Shown: positions 1 to 8,309 of the stretch, in pieces
How positions within the stretch are numbered: the first letter of the stretch is position 1
Layout: every line of letters begins with the position of its first letter
Source of the DNA: Candidatus Poribacteria bacterium
GTDB lineage: Bacteria; Poribacteria; WGA-4E; WGA-3G
Assembly: GCA_026702755.1 (NCBI GenBank)
Contig: JAPPBX010000124.1
Location: 1-53,160, forward strand
Reading direction: 5' to 3'
Length of the DNA stretch: 53,160 nucleotides
The notes under the pieces: generated by a model
Told to the model about the DNA's origin: nothing
The model's input: the letters and a program-made list of their open reading frames with translations, nothing else
The model's database searches: none
Program-made: the position numbers and the translations under genes

Positions 1-238
1 GGAAAGCGTCCTCGTAGTTCACGCCGTAGAAAGGGATGCCGAGTTGTGTGGCGACGCGGCGCGCATCCTCAATGCCCTCAAGTGAGCAGCAGTTGGGACG
101 CTCCGGGTCGACTTCAATCGTATCAGGCGCACCGAGGCGCATGGTGATGCCGGTGACATCATAGCCTGCGTCAACCATCATGGCAGCGGTGACCGAGCTG
201 TCTACGCCACCGCTCATTGCGACGAGAATTTTCTTCAT
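1..238 (-). CDS. mnmA: tRNA-specific 2-thiouridylase MnmA, N-terminal part (truncated by window edge)
   Basis: The reverse complement from the ATG at 236-238 reads as about 79 residues beginning MKKILVAMSGGVDSSV. The SGGVDSS PP-loop (residues 9-15) is the ATP-pyrophosphatase signature of MnmA, the cytoplasmic enzyme that thiolates U34 of tRNA for Lys, Glu and Gln. The stretch after it (NCCSLEGIEDARRVA, then LGIPFYGVNYEDAF) fits MnmA, including subfamilies with a paired Cys here. The catalytic cysteines and the tRNA-binding domain lie outside the window. The upstream ribosome-binding site is weak (an AGGG-like run about 10 bases before the ATG). A GuaA or ThiI-type PP-loop protein is less likely, because the order of motifs matches MnmA. 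Confidence 0.85.
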   Translation of the reverse strand, partial: MKKILVAMSGGVDSSVTAAMMVDAGYDVTGITMRLGAPDTIEVDPERPNCCSLEGIEDARRVATQLGIPFYGVNYEDAF

Positions 239-327
239 AGGACTACCCTGTTGAAAAGCATGGCACGTTTAAGTAGCGAGGTTGGAAATCTCGCCAGTGG
301 TGTGTTTGCTAATCTTATTTAATTATA

Positions 328-479
328 ACGCAAGTTGCCACCTATTTATAGAAATAGCACTCCTACGGAGTGCGGTCGCTTAAATACACCGTTTCTATAG
401 ACATAGCACCCCTACGGGGTGGGGAAAGAGACGAAAACCCTTTCTGAAATGGGCAAAACCTGTTAGTAGCAACTTGGGT
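328..479. mobile_element. MITE-like element, copy 1
   Basis: The left end ACGCAAGTTGCCAC and the inverted right end ACCCAAGTTGCTAC form imperfect terminal inverted repeats. The octamer TAATTATA flanks both sides (320-327 and 480-487), as expected for a target-site duplication. The interior carries two hairpins, GCACTCCTACGGAGTGC and a CACCCCTACGGGGTG-like palindrome. The element encodes no protein. Related copies lie at 8125-8273 and 35169-35332, with a truncated one ending at 37315. Confidence 0.8.
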
Positions 480-804
480 TAATTATACTACATAATAGGG
501 GATTTGTCAGGCAAAATTTGGGGCACTTCAAATTCTTGTGTCGTTGTGGCATATTTTTCGGTGCATCGTTGAATAGGCAAGCGTTGGAGAATATTATAGA
601 GCACGCACTTATCAAATGTCAGGGTGGAAGTACTGTAACCAAAGCTCGTTGACGAATAACAACACACCATAGGTGTCAATTTAGGGATATTTCGTTGTAT
701 TTTATAGGAACGTCCCTACAAATGCCGCCCCTACGGGGCTTGAGTTTTTTGGCCACACGCTGCTATAAATATGCCGTCCCTACGGGACTGAGGAGGGTTT
801 CTGA

Positions 805-911
805 CGTGTCCAAAGTTTATGGCTAAAACCCAGCGCAGTTGGAATGCAGGTCGCATTTGGGGTTTTTGCTGGGGTGTTTCTTCGCGTACGCCGCAAAACA
901 GCACTTACCGG
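805..911. repeat. 107-bp dispersed repeat, copy A
   Basis: Positions 805-911 match 38809-38915 with about five mismatches over 107 bp. The unit begins near CGTGTCCAAAGTTTATGGCT and ends at CTTACCGG. No terminal inverted repeats or open frame are evident. It lies just beyond the 3' end of the enolase-superfamily gene. Confidence 0.8.
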
Positions 912-938
912 TCCCTTAATTGGGGAAAAAATAAAAAA

Positions 939-2105
939 TCAAGAGATCTGCCAATCTTCTTTTCCGGCGTATCGGTCATCGTAGACATCTTCATTGAGTT
1001 CCAGTCCGAGTCCAGGAGTATCCGGTACTGTGAACGTGCCACCGGTGAAGGTGTAGCCAGAGGTATCAATGACATCGCTGGTGAGGGTTGCGACTTCGCC
1101 GTAGAGGAAATGCGGAATCGTCTTTGCGAATTGGAGGCTGAGAAAGAAGCCGAGCAGGGAGCCCCAGTTATGAGGTGCGCATTGGACATCGTGTGCGGCA
1201 GCCATATCAGCAAGTCGTCGCCAGCCGGTAACGCCGAGTCCCTTCATATCGTGTTGGATGACATCAATGACACCCGCCTCAAAGAAGGGATCGTAGAATT
1301 CAAGTGGTTCGCGCGTTCGAGTTTCGCCATCGGCAATGAAGGTTTTTAAGCCCTTATCTTTGATGTAAGCCTTTAGGTTGCGATATAATTCAACATCTTC
1401 TTCAAACATCTCCTCTATCCAAAAGACATTGCAGTCACTCGTCTCGTTTAGGAAGGTGATGACCTCATCGTAGGTGTATGCGTTGTTTGCATCGACGAGA
1501 ATATTGAACCCTTCTCCGGCAGTGCTGCGGGCAAGTTGGACAAGCTCTATGTCCCGTTGCAATCCCGCTTTCCGTTCCATGAGATGATTCCCGCGCCCGA
1601 TCTTCATTTTGCATGCGGTAAACCCATTAGCGAGACTGCTTTTGACATCCTCTTCGATGCGTTTGAGCCCTTCGCCTTTCGTTTCATATAGGAGATCGTT
1701 GAAATAGATGGTGCTGTCGTAAGCAGGTAACCCGTTTGAAAAAACATCGCTACCGATGAACTGATAGGCGGGCTTACCGAGGATTTTGCCTATTGTGTCC
1801 CAAAGTGCGCTTTCAAGCCCCCGGAATTCTTCAACAACGCCATCCTCAGGATTTAAGAGGTCAAACGGGTTTTGATTGAGGACGCCCTCTGCGTTTTCAG
1901 CGGTTGCTGTTCCCCAACTGCCAGCCCCCCAACCGAGTGTGCCATTGCTTGTATAGATGCGGATAATGCGTTCGTTCCATTTACCGTTCGGATCAGGTTG
2001 TTTTATTTCCTTCGCGCCGGAGTTACAACCGATGGCAGGTTGGTCAATCTCAACTGTAACCTGCTCAACTTTAGTAATCTTGATACCGGTCGGATAGTTC
2101 TGCAT
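939..2105 (-). CDS. Enolase-superfamily (mandelate racemase/muconate lactonizing type) enzyme
   Basis: The protein of about 388 residues has the enolase-superfamily layout: an N-terminal capping domain, then a TIM barrel. The KxK catalytic motif is at about 166-168 (KMKIG). Metal ligands lie at about D205 (VDANN), E231 (WIEEM) and E261 (DGET). A His at about 312 (APHNW) is a likely second base. The family removes a proton alpha to a carboxylate, usually on acid sugars, in the cytoplasm; the substrate cannot be read from the sequence. I chose the ATG at 2105 because AAGGAG lies about 10 bases upstream; an in-frame TTG three codons earlier nearly abuts that site. The gene stands alone, with an unrelated HEAT lipoprotein upstream. 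Confidence 0.85.
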   Translation of the reverse strand: MQNYPTGIKITKVEQVTVEIDQPAIGCNSGAKEIKQPDPNGKWNERIIRIYTSNGTLGWGAGSWGTATAENAEGVLNQNPFDLLNPEDGVVEEFRGLESALWDTIGKILGKPAYQFIGSDVFSNGLPAYDSTIYFNDLLYETKGEGLKRIEEDVKSSLANGFTACKMKIGRGNHLMERKAGLQRDIELVQLARSTAGEGFNILVDANNAYTYDEVITFLNETSDCNVFWIEEMFEEDVELYRNLKAYIKDKGLKTFIADGETRTREPLEFYDPFFEAGVIDVIQHDMKGLGVTGWRRLADMAAAHDVQCAPHNWGSLLGFFLSLQFAKTIPHFLYGEVATLTSDVIDTSGYTFTGGTFTVPDTPGLGLELNEDVYDDRYAGKEDWQIS

Positions 2106-2234
2106 ACTCGTCAATCTCCTTCCACTCTCCGGTAGCGAAGTTTCAGCATTTCATTTAACTAACAACCTGCCGAAAGGTATAGGGTAACAAACGCAAACAC
2201 CTACGGAAATCATCAACACTGTCCCACAATCTCC

Positions 2235-3422
2235 CTACTCAAGGACAAGGAGCAGTTCGTTGAGCGCGTCTTTCACCATATCGTTAGTTTCCTGCTCCCT
2301 GAAGAAAACGTCAAGCTTATGGGGCAGATTATCGTACTGGTCAGCCTCCTGAATCTGCTTTACTAAAGCAGGTTTCTTGAGAAGTTGAACGATACGGAGT
2401 CTATCTTCATGGTCAACGACTTCAGGGTTTGCTAACAAAACGATCAAACGTGCGGCTAATCCATCAGCGAGTCCGTTTTCGGCGTAATGGTTCAGCGTAT
2501 CAATAGCGGCTTGTTTGGTATTGAGACTGGAGCCGTTTGTGAGGATTGCCACGAGCCCGTCCACAGCACCTGCGTCAGGATATTTCATCAAAGCTTTAGC
2601 AATGTCCAGACGCACGGTGTCATCGGAATCGTCAAGCGCATCAATCAACATATCTGTGGGGTGTTCTTTGAGGAACATCATAGATTTCGCGGCGGCTCGT
2701 CGGACAACGGCGTTACCATCGGTCAAACCTTCGACGATTTTTGCTTCGGAGGCTTCGTTTCCAAGTAGATAGAGTGCGGTGTTAATTTCCATTTTCAACC
2801 CTGCATCAGTGGTTGCATTTTGGAGTGCCTCTAACCCTTGGATGGCGGATGCGTCGCCTATATTTCCTACGATACGGACCAGCTGAATTTTAACATCAGG
2901 TGGAGTTTTGCTGTCGCCAGCTGCCTGTAGAATGTCGTTAATCGCTGGGGTGCCGATATCCTGCAAGATTTGAACAAAGTCGCCATGGACATTGCGGTAC
3001 CGGTTTTTAACGAGGTCCTCCAACAGGAAAGGCACGGCTGGTGCGCCTTTGTCAACGAGGATCTGCATGCCATCCTTCTGTACCCTATGGCGTTCCCCGA
3101 GGATTTGCAGGATTTTCTTCATCTCATATTCGCCCAATTCACCAACGCGGCGGTCACGTTCGGTTTTGTATCTGGCTTCCACATCATGCGTCCTTGCCGC
3201 GCCTGTTGAAATGGCGTTACTATAAGCAAGGATCAGGAGTGCGCGGGGCTCAACTTTATTTTGTTCTTCCTGTTCAGCGCGCTCAAGATGCTGGACTGCC
3301 TCCAGTGAAAGCCCAGCGAACAACTTACCCCTCCCGACTTCAAGCTGGGTAATGACCTGTTCCTGCTGGCACCCGAAGCTCACCACTCCTATAAGTAGTA
3401 ATATCGTCAAAACTTTTTTCAT
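2235..3422 (-). CDS. HEAT-repeat lipoprotein (paralogue of the next gene)
   Basis: The protein has 395 residues. It starts with a signal peptide (MKKVLTILLLIGVVSFGC) that ends in a lipobox, so it is probably lipid-anchored at Cys18. The rest is mostly alpha-helical with HEAT/PBS-lyase-like units such as IGDASAIQGLEAL, DGNAVVRRAAAKSM and DSDDTVRLDIAKAL. These units form a solenoid used for protein-protein contacts. No catalytic motif is visible. The start is the ATG before the signal peptide; an AGGAGG lies about 16 bases upstream and the longer open frame adds no plausible sequence. The gene 3861-5057 encodes a clear paralogue of the same length and domain order, so the pair arose by tandem duplication. 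The exact role is unknown. Confidence 0.8.
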   Translation of the reverse strand: MKKVLTILLLIGVVSFGCQQEQVITQLEVGRGKLFAGLSLEAVQHLERAEQEEQNKVEPRALLILAYSNAISTGAARTHDVEARYKTERDRRVGELGEYEMKKILQILGERHRVQKDGMQILVDKGAPAVPFLLEDLVKNRYRNVHGDFVQILQDIGTPAINDILQAAGDSKTPPDVKIQLVRIVGNIGDASAIQGLEALQNATTDAGLKMEINTALYLLGNEASEAKIVEGLTDGNAVVRRAAAKSMMFLKEHPTDMLIDALDDSDDTVRLDIAKALMKYPDAGAVDGLVAILTNGSSLNTKQAAIDTLNHYAENGLADGLAARLIVLLANPEVVDHEDRLRIVQLLKKPALVKQIQEADQYDNLPHKLDVFFREQETNDMVKDALNELLLVLE

Positions 3423-3860
3423 GTTCCGTTTACCTTTTCCTCCTGGAATCTCGATTAGACCTGCCCGTCTGTGTCGCTCATCGCGTGCATACTCCATGAA
3501 GATAGCGTACCATTTAACAGTGCGCAACTTGCACGCAGATAAAAAAGAACCAATTTAACATCTTCCCAGTATGATTTGGTAACGTCAATATAGAGCAAAA
3601 CTGGTAGGTTTCTTATTATAACGAAAGACAGCTGAGGTCTTCGACATTTGCACACCTACCGAACAGGGGCTACCAATCCGGGCAAGTACTGATGTAATAA
3701 ATATTATAAAATAAATACATTTTTCTGTCAACAATTTTAAGGTACAGTTTACAAACTTCCGCTCTTGGCAATAGAGAATTTTCAGGACTCAGACAAAAAC
3801 CGCTTTTAAAACACGCGCCCGAAAATCACACCAGCGAAGAAACGTCGTCCACACAAGACC
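3423..3860. other. Intergenic region between the two HEAT lipoprotein genes
   Basis: This AT-rich gap of 438 bases holds a consensus promoter for the downstream lipoprotein (3703-3731) and a leader of about 270 bases. I see no gene or clear terminator in it. Confidence 0.6.
3703..3731 (-). promoter_or_regulatory. Sigma-70 type promoter for the 2235-3422 lipoprotein gene
   Basis: On the minus strand TTGACA (3726-3731) and TATAAT (3703-3708) are separated by exactly 17 bases, a perfect consensus. It gives the second HEAT lipoprotein its own transcript. Confidence 0.7.
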
Positions 3861-5057
3861 CTATTGGAGTGCATCAAGGAGTTGTTTAAGCGACGTTTTG
3901 ACAAGCTCGCTCGACTCTTTTTCTTTGTGATATTCATAGAGCTTGAACTCAAGATTGTCGTATAACTCGGTTGCTCGAATTTGTTTCAGGAACGGTTCCC
4001 TCTTCAGAAGTTGAACAAGATGGAGCCGACTGTCCGCGTCGCTAACGGTTCCGCCAATCAGTAGCGTTGTGATCCGTTTTGCCAAGCCTCTGGTAAGTTT
4101 GTTTTGTCCGTAAATGTCAAGCGTATCAATAGCTGCCTGCTTCGGATCTTTGCTCAATTCACCCGTGAGAATGTTTACGAGTGGGTTAACAGCGGCGACA
4201 TCCTTGTGTATTGCCAGTGCTTCTACAAGTGAGGCGACGACTTCAGAGTCGGTATCCTTTAACCCTGCAATGAGTGTTTGTGATGGGACATCACTGAGAT
4301 TGACCATGGCTTTCGCAGCGGCACGGCGGACAGCAACATCGCTATGACTTAGCCCGGCGATGATGTCTCTTTGATACGATTTTTCACCGAGTTGATAGAG
4401 CGTTGTATTAATCTCCATCATCAATCCCGGTTCCATTGTTCCAGTTTGAAGGGATTTCAACGCGTCTACGGCTTTTTCATCGCCGATTTCAGCCAAGACT
4501 TGCACAAGCCTACTCTTGACAGCAGATGGTGTCGTTTCATCGGTGAGCTTGGCGAGAACGAGGTCAAGTCCCTGAGGACCCATCTGCACAAGCATCTGTG
4601 TAAAATTGGCGTGAAGGGTTGGATATCTACCTCTGGTGAGACTGTCAAGAATCAAGACAGCAGCCTCGGGTCCCTTATCCACAAGCACCTGTAAGCCGTC
4701 TTTCTGTATACGGGAAGGTTTACTGAGAATTTGCAAGATTTGCTTCATCTCAGCCTCATTGAGTTCTTTTATGCGCTGCTCTCGCTGATTTTTGAATTTG
4801 GCTTCCACACCGAGACTACTCGCACTTCCGGTAGAAAGCCCGTGTGAATAAGCGATAACGAGTAGGGCACGCGGTTCAAGTTTATTAACCTCTTCCTCTT
4901 CTGCTTTCTCGAGATGATCAACAGCCTCCAGCGCGTTGCCGCTGTCAATCAATTTACTTCTGCCCACGGATAGATTACTCGGGCCCTTCTGCTTTGTCTC
5001 ACAACCGAAACTCGTGAGCAATAGGACAACCAGTGGAATAACGATGATTTTTTTCAT
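3861..5057 (-). CDS. HEAT-repeat lipoprotein
   Basis: The protein has 398 residues. Its signal peptide MKKIIVIPLVVLLLTSFGC ends in a lipobox with Cys19 as the acylation site. Helical HEAT-like repeats follow (for example IGDEKAVDALKSL, HSDVAVRRAAAKAMV, DTDSEVVASLVEAL), as in its downstream neighbour. The two proteins share a recognisable segment: VGR.KL near the start, then EPRALL.IAYS, then a KDG.QVLVDKG stretch. The ATG at 5057 follows a GGGAGG run about 14 bases upstream and begins the signal peptide directly. It probably acts as a scaffold at a membrane facing the periplasm. No enzymatic residues are evident, so no specific function is assigned. Confidence 0.8.
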   Translation of the reverse strand: MKKIIVIPLVVLLLTSFGCETKQKGPSNLSVGRSKLIDSGNALEAVDHLEKAEEEEVNKLEPRALLVIAYSHGLSTGSASSLGVEAKFKNQREQRIKELNEAEMKQILQILSKPSRIQKDGLQVLVDKGPEAAVLILDSLTRGRYPTLHANFTQMLVQMGPQGLDLVLAKLTDETTPSAVKSRLVQVLAEIGDEKAVDALKSLQTGTMEPGLMMEINTTLYQLGEKSYQRDIIAGLSHSDVAVRRAAAKAMVNLSDVPSQTLIAGLKDTDSEVVASLVEALAIHKDVAAVNPLVNILTGELSKDPKQAAIDTLDIYGQNKLTRGLAKRITTLLIGGTVSDADSRLHLVQLLKREPFLKQIRATELYDNLEFKLYEYHKEKESSELVKTSLKQLLDALQ

Positions 5058-5157
5058 TACCTTCTGTTTTCCTCCCTGAAAATTATTTCTTTGGGAATGA
5101 CTGCCTGATGCAACCACACGCTACAATACGTTGCGATTTTGAAATACTCCGATTGTA

Positions 5158-5186
5158 ACAATATCACAAAATTAGTAAAAAGTCAA
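5158..5186 (-). promoter_or_regulatory. Likely promoter of the 3861-5057 lipoprotein gene
   Basis: On the minus strand TTGACT (5181-5186) and TATTGT (5158-5163) are spaced by 17 bases. This is a fair sigma-70 match about 100 bases upstream of the start codon. Confidence 0.5.
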
Positions 5187-5273
5187 GTGCAGATTTTGCC
5201 GAGCACTTTGGTTCTTGGTTATATCGTGATTATCGCTAAATTCAGAGATACCTTTTACAAGAAAACTAATGGC

Positions 5274-5302
5274 TTGACACGCGTACAGGTTTTGACTATA
5301 CT
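5274..5302 (+). promoter_or_regulatory. Sigma-70 type promoter for the M14 peptidase gene
   Basis: TTGACA (5274-5279) and TATACT (5297-5302) are separated by 17 bases. The start codon at 5404 lies about 95 bases downstream of the predicted transcription start. Confidence 0.65.
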
Positions 5303-5403
5303 TGTTGATATGTACCAAAGACAGAATTCACCAAGACTGGTGGGTCTATAATAGAAGCAGGACGAAAATTAAGCCATACGCGTCTATAGAAAAGGAATCT
5401 CCT

Positions 5404-8118
5404 ATGAAAATTTTTGCCTCTTTTTACGCCACTTGTGCGTCCCCATTTTATCAACAAAAAACAGACTCACAGCAAAACAAGGCAACAATACTGCGATGCA
5501 CATTCAGTGTGTTGTTAGTGTGCGCGATGTTAGTGCAAGGATCCGCAGACGCGCAGCTTATGTCCCCAGAAGAGGTTCTCGGATTTCAAGTGGGAGCAGA
5601 TTATCAGGTAGCAGCATGGCAGACGGTCTCTGAGTATATGCGGCACGTAGCAGCGAACTCGGATCGGGTTCTGTTGGACGTACTTGGAAAAACAACAGAG
5701 GGCAACGATTTTGTAATGCTGCTAATTTCTGCCCCAGAAAACTTGGAAAATTTGGGACGCTATCAGCAAATCCAAAGACAACTTGCGCTGCCCAATAAGC
5801 CTACAACAGAGGACAGCAGCGCAGAATTGGACGCGCTTGCAGAAGAGGGGAAAGCGGTCGTACTGATTAACTGCAATCTACATTCCACGGAGATCGCCTC
5901 TTCACAGATGTCGATGGAGTTCGCATATCAATTCGCAACAGCCGAAACACCGGAAATTAAAGAGATTCTTGAAAATGTGATAATTCTGCTCGTCCCTTCT
6001 GCGAACCCCGACGGCTTAGACATCGTGGTGGACTGGTATAACCGAACTGTCGGCACCCCTTATGAAGGGTCTGAAATCCCGTGGTTGTATCATAAATACA
6101 CAGGACACGATAACAATCGCGATTGGTTTATGTTGACGCAAATAGAGACGCAGCTTCTGACGCGAGTGCTTTACGAGGAATGGTTTCCTGAAGTCGTCTA
6201 CGATGTACATGAGATGAGTTATCGCGGTCCTCGGTTTGTGATACCACCCTATTTCGAGCCGGTCAATCCGAATATTCCACCGCTCTTACAGCGGACGCTT
6301 TCGCTAATCGGGGCACAACTCGCTTTCGATTTGACGAGCGAAGGGTTTACAGGTGTGCTTTCAAGTGCTGTTTACGACACATGGTGGCACGGCGGATTTC
6401 GGACGGTGCCGTATCGTCACAACATGGTAGGCATTTTGACAGAAGCGGCACGCGTGGAAATCGCAACGCCAATTTTCCAACCGCATCACACTTTAAAAGG
6501 TTATCGGCGCGGGCTTGATAAATATACACTCCGCACGAACTTCCCGGAACCGTGGCCCGGCGGCTGGTGGCGATTGCGGGACATCGTAGACTATGAGAAG
6601 GCGGCTGCACTCTCAATCCTCGCCTTCGCCGCGGAGCATCGGGTAACACTGAAAACAAACTTTTACAAGATGGGACTCAACGCGATCGCAAAAGGGGAGG
6701 GTGAACCGCCTCGTGCGTTCCTGATTCCGACGCAACAGCGCGACATCCATACAACGCTCAAAATGCTGGATATTTTGAAACGCGGCGGCGTACAGATTCA
6801 TCAGGCAAACGCGCCGTTTACTGCCGATGGTGTAGAATATCCGGCGGACACCTACGTCGTTTCGATGTCCCAACCCTTTCGGGCACATGCCAAGGACCTG
6901 CTTGAGGTTCAACACTATCCGGAACGCCGTCCGTCGCCTGAATCACCGCCTGAACGCCCTTACGATATTGCGGGCTGGACACTGCCGTTACAGATGGGTG
7001 TCAGAACAATCGCGGTTGTGCAGCCGTTTGCGGCAGATTTAAGGCAGCTACCCGTGCTACCACAGGTGCAAGGCGCGCTGGAGAGTATCCCTGAACCGAC
7101 CAGCTACCTGTTTGAGAATCGGACGAACATGGAAGCGATTGTCCTGAATCGTCTGTTTAATGAGAAACTGCCGGATAACAGTCCGAAATATAATCTTTAC
7201 TGGGCACGACGGGACGTAGAACTCGCCGGTAAAACATTATCACGCGGGACTATCCTCATAAAGACAGTGGAACCACCACTTCAACAGATTGAGGAGATGC
7301 GGACACTCGCCTCCGAATACGGTATTCACATCCACGCCGATGCATCTATTGATGAAAAAACGCTGAGTCGCACATTCTCAAAAGTGACTGACCCGCGCCT
7401 CGGTCTCTATAAACCTTGGACAGCGAACATGGACGAAGGATGGACACGCTGGGTTTTGGACACACACGAATTCAATTATAATAGCCTCACGAACGCGGAA
7501 ATTCGCGCGGGGGATTTGGCAGCGCGTTACGACGCGATAATCTTGCCGGACTTTGGTGCTTCGGGTATTCTCAATGGACACGCCACAGGAAAATTGCCAC
7601 CCGAATACGTCGGCGGGATCGGTACAGAGGGGTTGGCGAATTTACGAGCGTTTGTGGAGGATGGCGGCACACTTATCTGCTTAAATCGTGCTACAGAGCT
7701 TCCCTTGAAATATTTCGGACTTGGTGAAAAGGGGATTGTCAATGTGGTTGAGAAAGCAAATCAATCGGGGAAAGACGAGTTCTTCTGTCCCGGCTCATTA
7801 TTACGGGTTCGGATAGATACAAGGCACCCCATCGGACGTGGACTCGATAAAGAGATGGCAATCCTTTTTAAATCGGGTCCTGTTTTTGAAGCCGGACGTG
7901 GTGGTGCCAAAGTTGTCGCGACATATCCGGAGTTTAATGCATTGATGAGCGGTTGGCTTGAAGGTGAAAAACGGATTCGACAAAAGGCGGCACTTTTGGA
8001 AACAAACTTAGGCGATGGACGCGTGATTCTGTTCGGTTTTAAACCCCAGCATCGAGGGCAATCCCATGGAACTTTTAAGTTGCTCTTCAATGCCATTCTT
8101 TACAGCACTGTCCCTTAG
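5404..8118 (+). CDS. Secreted M14-family zinc carboxypeptidase with a large C-terminal extension
   Basis: The protein has 904 residues. The N terminus is long, with a hydrophobic segment at about 32-46 that ends in a signal-peptidase-like ADA-Q site. The M14 domain shows the zinc ligands H160 and E163 (NLHSTEIASS) and H269 (VYDVHEM). An NNRDW substrate-binding motif lies at 237-241, and the likely catalytic Glu is E347 (GILTEAA). This family removes C-terminal or side-chain-linked amino acids. The region after about residue 440 is not peptidase; it resembles a glutamine-amidotransferase-like fold and probably helps substrate binding. The ATG at 5404 has AAGGA about 8 bases upstream. The stop codon lies inside the left target duplication of a MITE-like element, so that insertion borders the gene exactly. 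Confidence 0.85.
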   Translation: MKIFASFYATCASPFYQQKTDSQQNKATILRCTFSVLLVCAMLVQGSADAQLMSPEEVLGFQVGADYQVAAWQTVSEYMRHVAANSDRVLLDVLGKTTEGNDFVMLLISAPENLENLGRYQQIQRQLALPNKPTTEDSSAELDALAEEGKAVVLINCNLHSTEIASSQMSMEFAYQFATAETPEIKEILENVIILLVPSANPDGLDIVVDWYNRTVGTPYEGSEIPWLYHKYTGHDNNRDWFMLTQIETQLLTRVLYEEWFPEVVYDVHEMSYRGPRFVIPPYFEPVNPNIPPLLQRTLSLIGAQLAFDLTSEGFTGVLSSAVYDTWWHGGFRTVPYRHNMVGILTEAARVEIATPIFQPHHTLKGYRRGLDKYTLRTNFPEPWPGGWWRLRDIVDYEKAAALSILAFAAEHRVTLKTNFYKMGLNAIAKGEGEPPRAFLIPTQQRDIHTTLKMLDILKRGGVQIHQANAPFTADGVEYPADTYVVSMSQPFRAHAKDLLEVQHYPERRPSPESPPERPYDIAGWTLPLQMGVRTIAVVQPFAADLRQLPVLPQVQGALESIPEPTSYLFENRTNMEAIVLNRLFNEKLPDNSPKYNLYWARRDVELAGKTLSRGTILIKTVEPPLQQIEEMRTLASEYGIHIHADASIDEKTLSRTFSKVTDPRLGLYKPWTANMDEGWTRWVLDTHEFNYNSLTNAEIRAGDLAARYDAIILPDFGASGILNGHATGKLPPEYVGGIGTEGLANLRAFVEDGGTLICLNRATELPLKYFGLGEKGIVNVVEKANQSGKDEFFCPGSLLRVRIDTRHPIGRGLDKEMAILFKSGPVFEAGRGGAKVVATYPEFNALMSGWLEGEKRIRQKAALLETNLGDGRVILFGFKPQHRGQSHGTFKLLFNAILYSTVP

Positions 8119-8124
8119 AAATAA

Positions 8125-8273
8125 TCTAAGCCACCGGTTTGTGCACATAGCACTCCGCTGGAGTGCAAGAAGTTGTGCCCCCCGGTTTCTATAGATATAT
8201 CACCCCGCTGGGGTGGGGAAAATACCTAAACCCCTCCTTGGAGCGTTCAGAATTTGTTAGTAGCAACTTGGGT
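8125..8273. mobile_element. MITE-like element, copy 2
   Basis: The copy is bounded by an 11-bp direct repeat TTAGAAATAAT at 8115-8125 and 8273-8283. Its right end GTAGCAACTTGGGT matches the other copies. The left terminus has lost a few bases (CTAAGCCACC against CCTAAGTTGCCACC). It contains the hairpins CACTCCGCTGGAGTG and CACCCCGCTGGGGTG. It lies between the M14 peptidase and the GH32-like gene. Confidence 0.8.
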
Positions 8274-8309
8274 TAGAAATAATATGAGTTATGGAAAGGT
8301 AGGTCCATT

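Larger units (their letters stand above)
239..938. other. Repeat-rich intergenic region
   Basis: This 700-base gap contains no gene that I can support. It holds a MITE-like element (328-479). At about 735-790 there are two short palindromes with the cores CCCCTACGGGG and GTCCCTACGGGAC. A 107-bp repeat (805-911) has a second copy at 38809. A 63-codon minus-strand open frame at 488-679 has no recognisable domain and is probably chance. Confidence 0.7.

Noticed and set aside
488-679. 63-residue minus-strand open frame
   Set aside because: It has no good ribosome-binding site or recognisable domain and sits in repeat-rich intergenic DNA.
819-1349. 176-residue plus-strand open frame
   Set aside because: It overlaps the 107-bp repeat and lies antisense to the conserved enolase-superfamily gene, with no recognisable domain.
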